Assembly (NCBI GenBank): GCA_937901145.1
Contig: CALCHE010000183.1
Coordinates: 1-22,786, forward strand
Source of the DNA: an uncultured Clostridia bacterium
GTDB taxonomy: Bacteria; Bacillota; Clostridia; Oscillospirales; Acutalibacteraceae
Direction of reading: 5' to 3'
Length of the DNA stretch: 22,786 bases
Of the stretch, positions 22,584-22,786 are shown in pieces (positions within the stretch are counted from its first letter, which is position 1; every line of letters starts with the position of its first letter). The notes beneath the pieces are model-generated. The model did no database searches. It saw only the letters and a list, made by a program, of their open reading frames with translations, and had not been told where the DNA came from. Position numbers and translations under genes: made by a program.

Positions 22584-22659
22584 ACTTCCCTTGCTGCGAT
22601 AAACCGTTCGGGCTTTAGAGAGGGTGCTCGGCTTTCGCTGAACGCATCCGACGGGAAGT
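22584..22659. other. Possible structured RNA upstream of lepA
   Basis: ACTTCCC (22584-22590) can pair with GGGAAGT (22653-22659). Inside are GGGTGC (22622-22627) with GCATCC (22644-22649) and TCGGC (22628-22632) with GCTGA (22637-22641), closed by a 4-base loop. On the plus strand it would end directly in the strong terminator at 22664-22690. On the minus strand it would lie between that terminator and the lepA promoter. I do not recognise a family, no convincing promoter for the plus direction was found, and there is no ORF. Confidence 0.3.
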
Positions 22660-22663
22660 AATC

Positions 22664-22690
22664 AAAAAACGCCCGAAGTCGGGCGTTTTT
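22664..22690. terminator. Strong bidirectional Rho-independent terminator
   Basis: AAAAACGCCCG (22665-22675) pairs with CGGGCGTTTTT (22680-22690), with T runs in both directions. It may end a minus-strand gene lying beyond the right edge, a plus-strand RNA from 22584-22659, or both. Confidence 0.8.
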
Positions 22691-22702
22691 CTTGTGTATT
22701 AA

Positions 22703-22763
22703 AGGTCAGGGCTTTGCCCCGAACCCCATTCAGGGAACTTTTTCGAGAAAAAGCTTCCCTAAA
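22703..22763. repeat. Dispersed hairpin sequence at the right edge
   Basis: A short hairpin GGGC/GCCC (22709-22712 with 22716-22719) is followed by a larger one, AGGGAA (22732-22737) with TTCCCT (22755-22760), continuing inwards through T and A runs. This arrangement resembles intergenic repeats common in clostridial genomes. No gene is visible from 22691 to the end. Confidence 0.4.
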
Positions 22764-22786
22764 AACCCTCAAAAAGCTTTACCCGA

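Noticed and set aside
22584..22690. SRP RNA or 6S RNA
   Set aside because: The conserved SRP tip (GGAAGCAGC region) is absent and the 6S central-bubble layout could not be made.
1..22786. CRISPR array, tRNA, rRNA or prophage genes
   Set aside because: No regularly spaced repeats, no cloverleaf or rRNA sequence and no phage structural or integrase genes were seen on reading both strands by eye.

Overview
The window reads as chromosome of an anaerobic, low-to-medium GC Firmicute of the class Clostridia, most likely a gut Ruminococcaceae/Oscillospiraceae-type organism. The grounds are a complete Rnf complex, an oxygen-sensitive class III ribonucleotide reductase, a SpoIIQ-like sporulation peptidase, a tryptophan T-box leader, strong AGGAGG ribosome binding sites, and short GC-rich hairpin repeats of the kind found in gut clostridial genomes. 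The species assignment is inference. No rRNA, tRNA or CRISPR array was seen.

Layout. 1-405: left part of an IS3-like insertion sequence, with its ribosome binding site buried in a 13-bp hairpin. 471-3129 (minus): a membrane-anchored clan GH-A-like glycosidase, an M23 (LytM/SpoIIQ-like) peptidase and a small zinc-ribbon protein, the last two each with a terminator. 3161-6836 (plus): a promoter with paired NrdR boxes, a compact pseudoknotted 5' leader (the best candidate for something undescribed here), nrdD with a fused C-terminal redoxin domain, and trxB. 6866-8277: a truncated MocR-type regulator that lacks the PLP lysine, flanked by two copies of a dispersed repeat. 8346-15382 (minus): an apbE-NusG_II-Gx-rnfCDGEAB operon. 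15400-16643 (plus): a divergent iron-type alcohol dehydrogenase. 16651-18363 (minus): stand-alone trpB behind a T-box with a UGG (Trp) specifier. 18396-22548 (minus): lepA-hemW-patatin. 22584-22786: a possible structured RNA, a strong terminator and dispersed hairpins.

How the genes work together. The Rnf operon carries its own flavin-attachment enzyme (ApbE) ahead of RnfD and RnfG, which both show Thr flavinylation motifs. Rnf couples ferredoxin and NAD to an ion gradient. The reductase module (nrdD-redoxin plus trxB) looks built to reduce ribonucleotides with a dithiol donor. TrxB lacks the usual NADPH-phosphate motif, so a ferredoxin or other donor is possible. trpB is switched by uncharged tRNA-Trp through the T-box.

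The most interesting items are the nrdD leader RNA, the NrdD-redoxin/atypical TrxB pair, the degenerate MocR between repeats, and the Cys tail of RnfE. All structural RNA claims come from hand-found base pairing and were not tested by folding or covariation.
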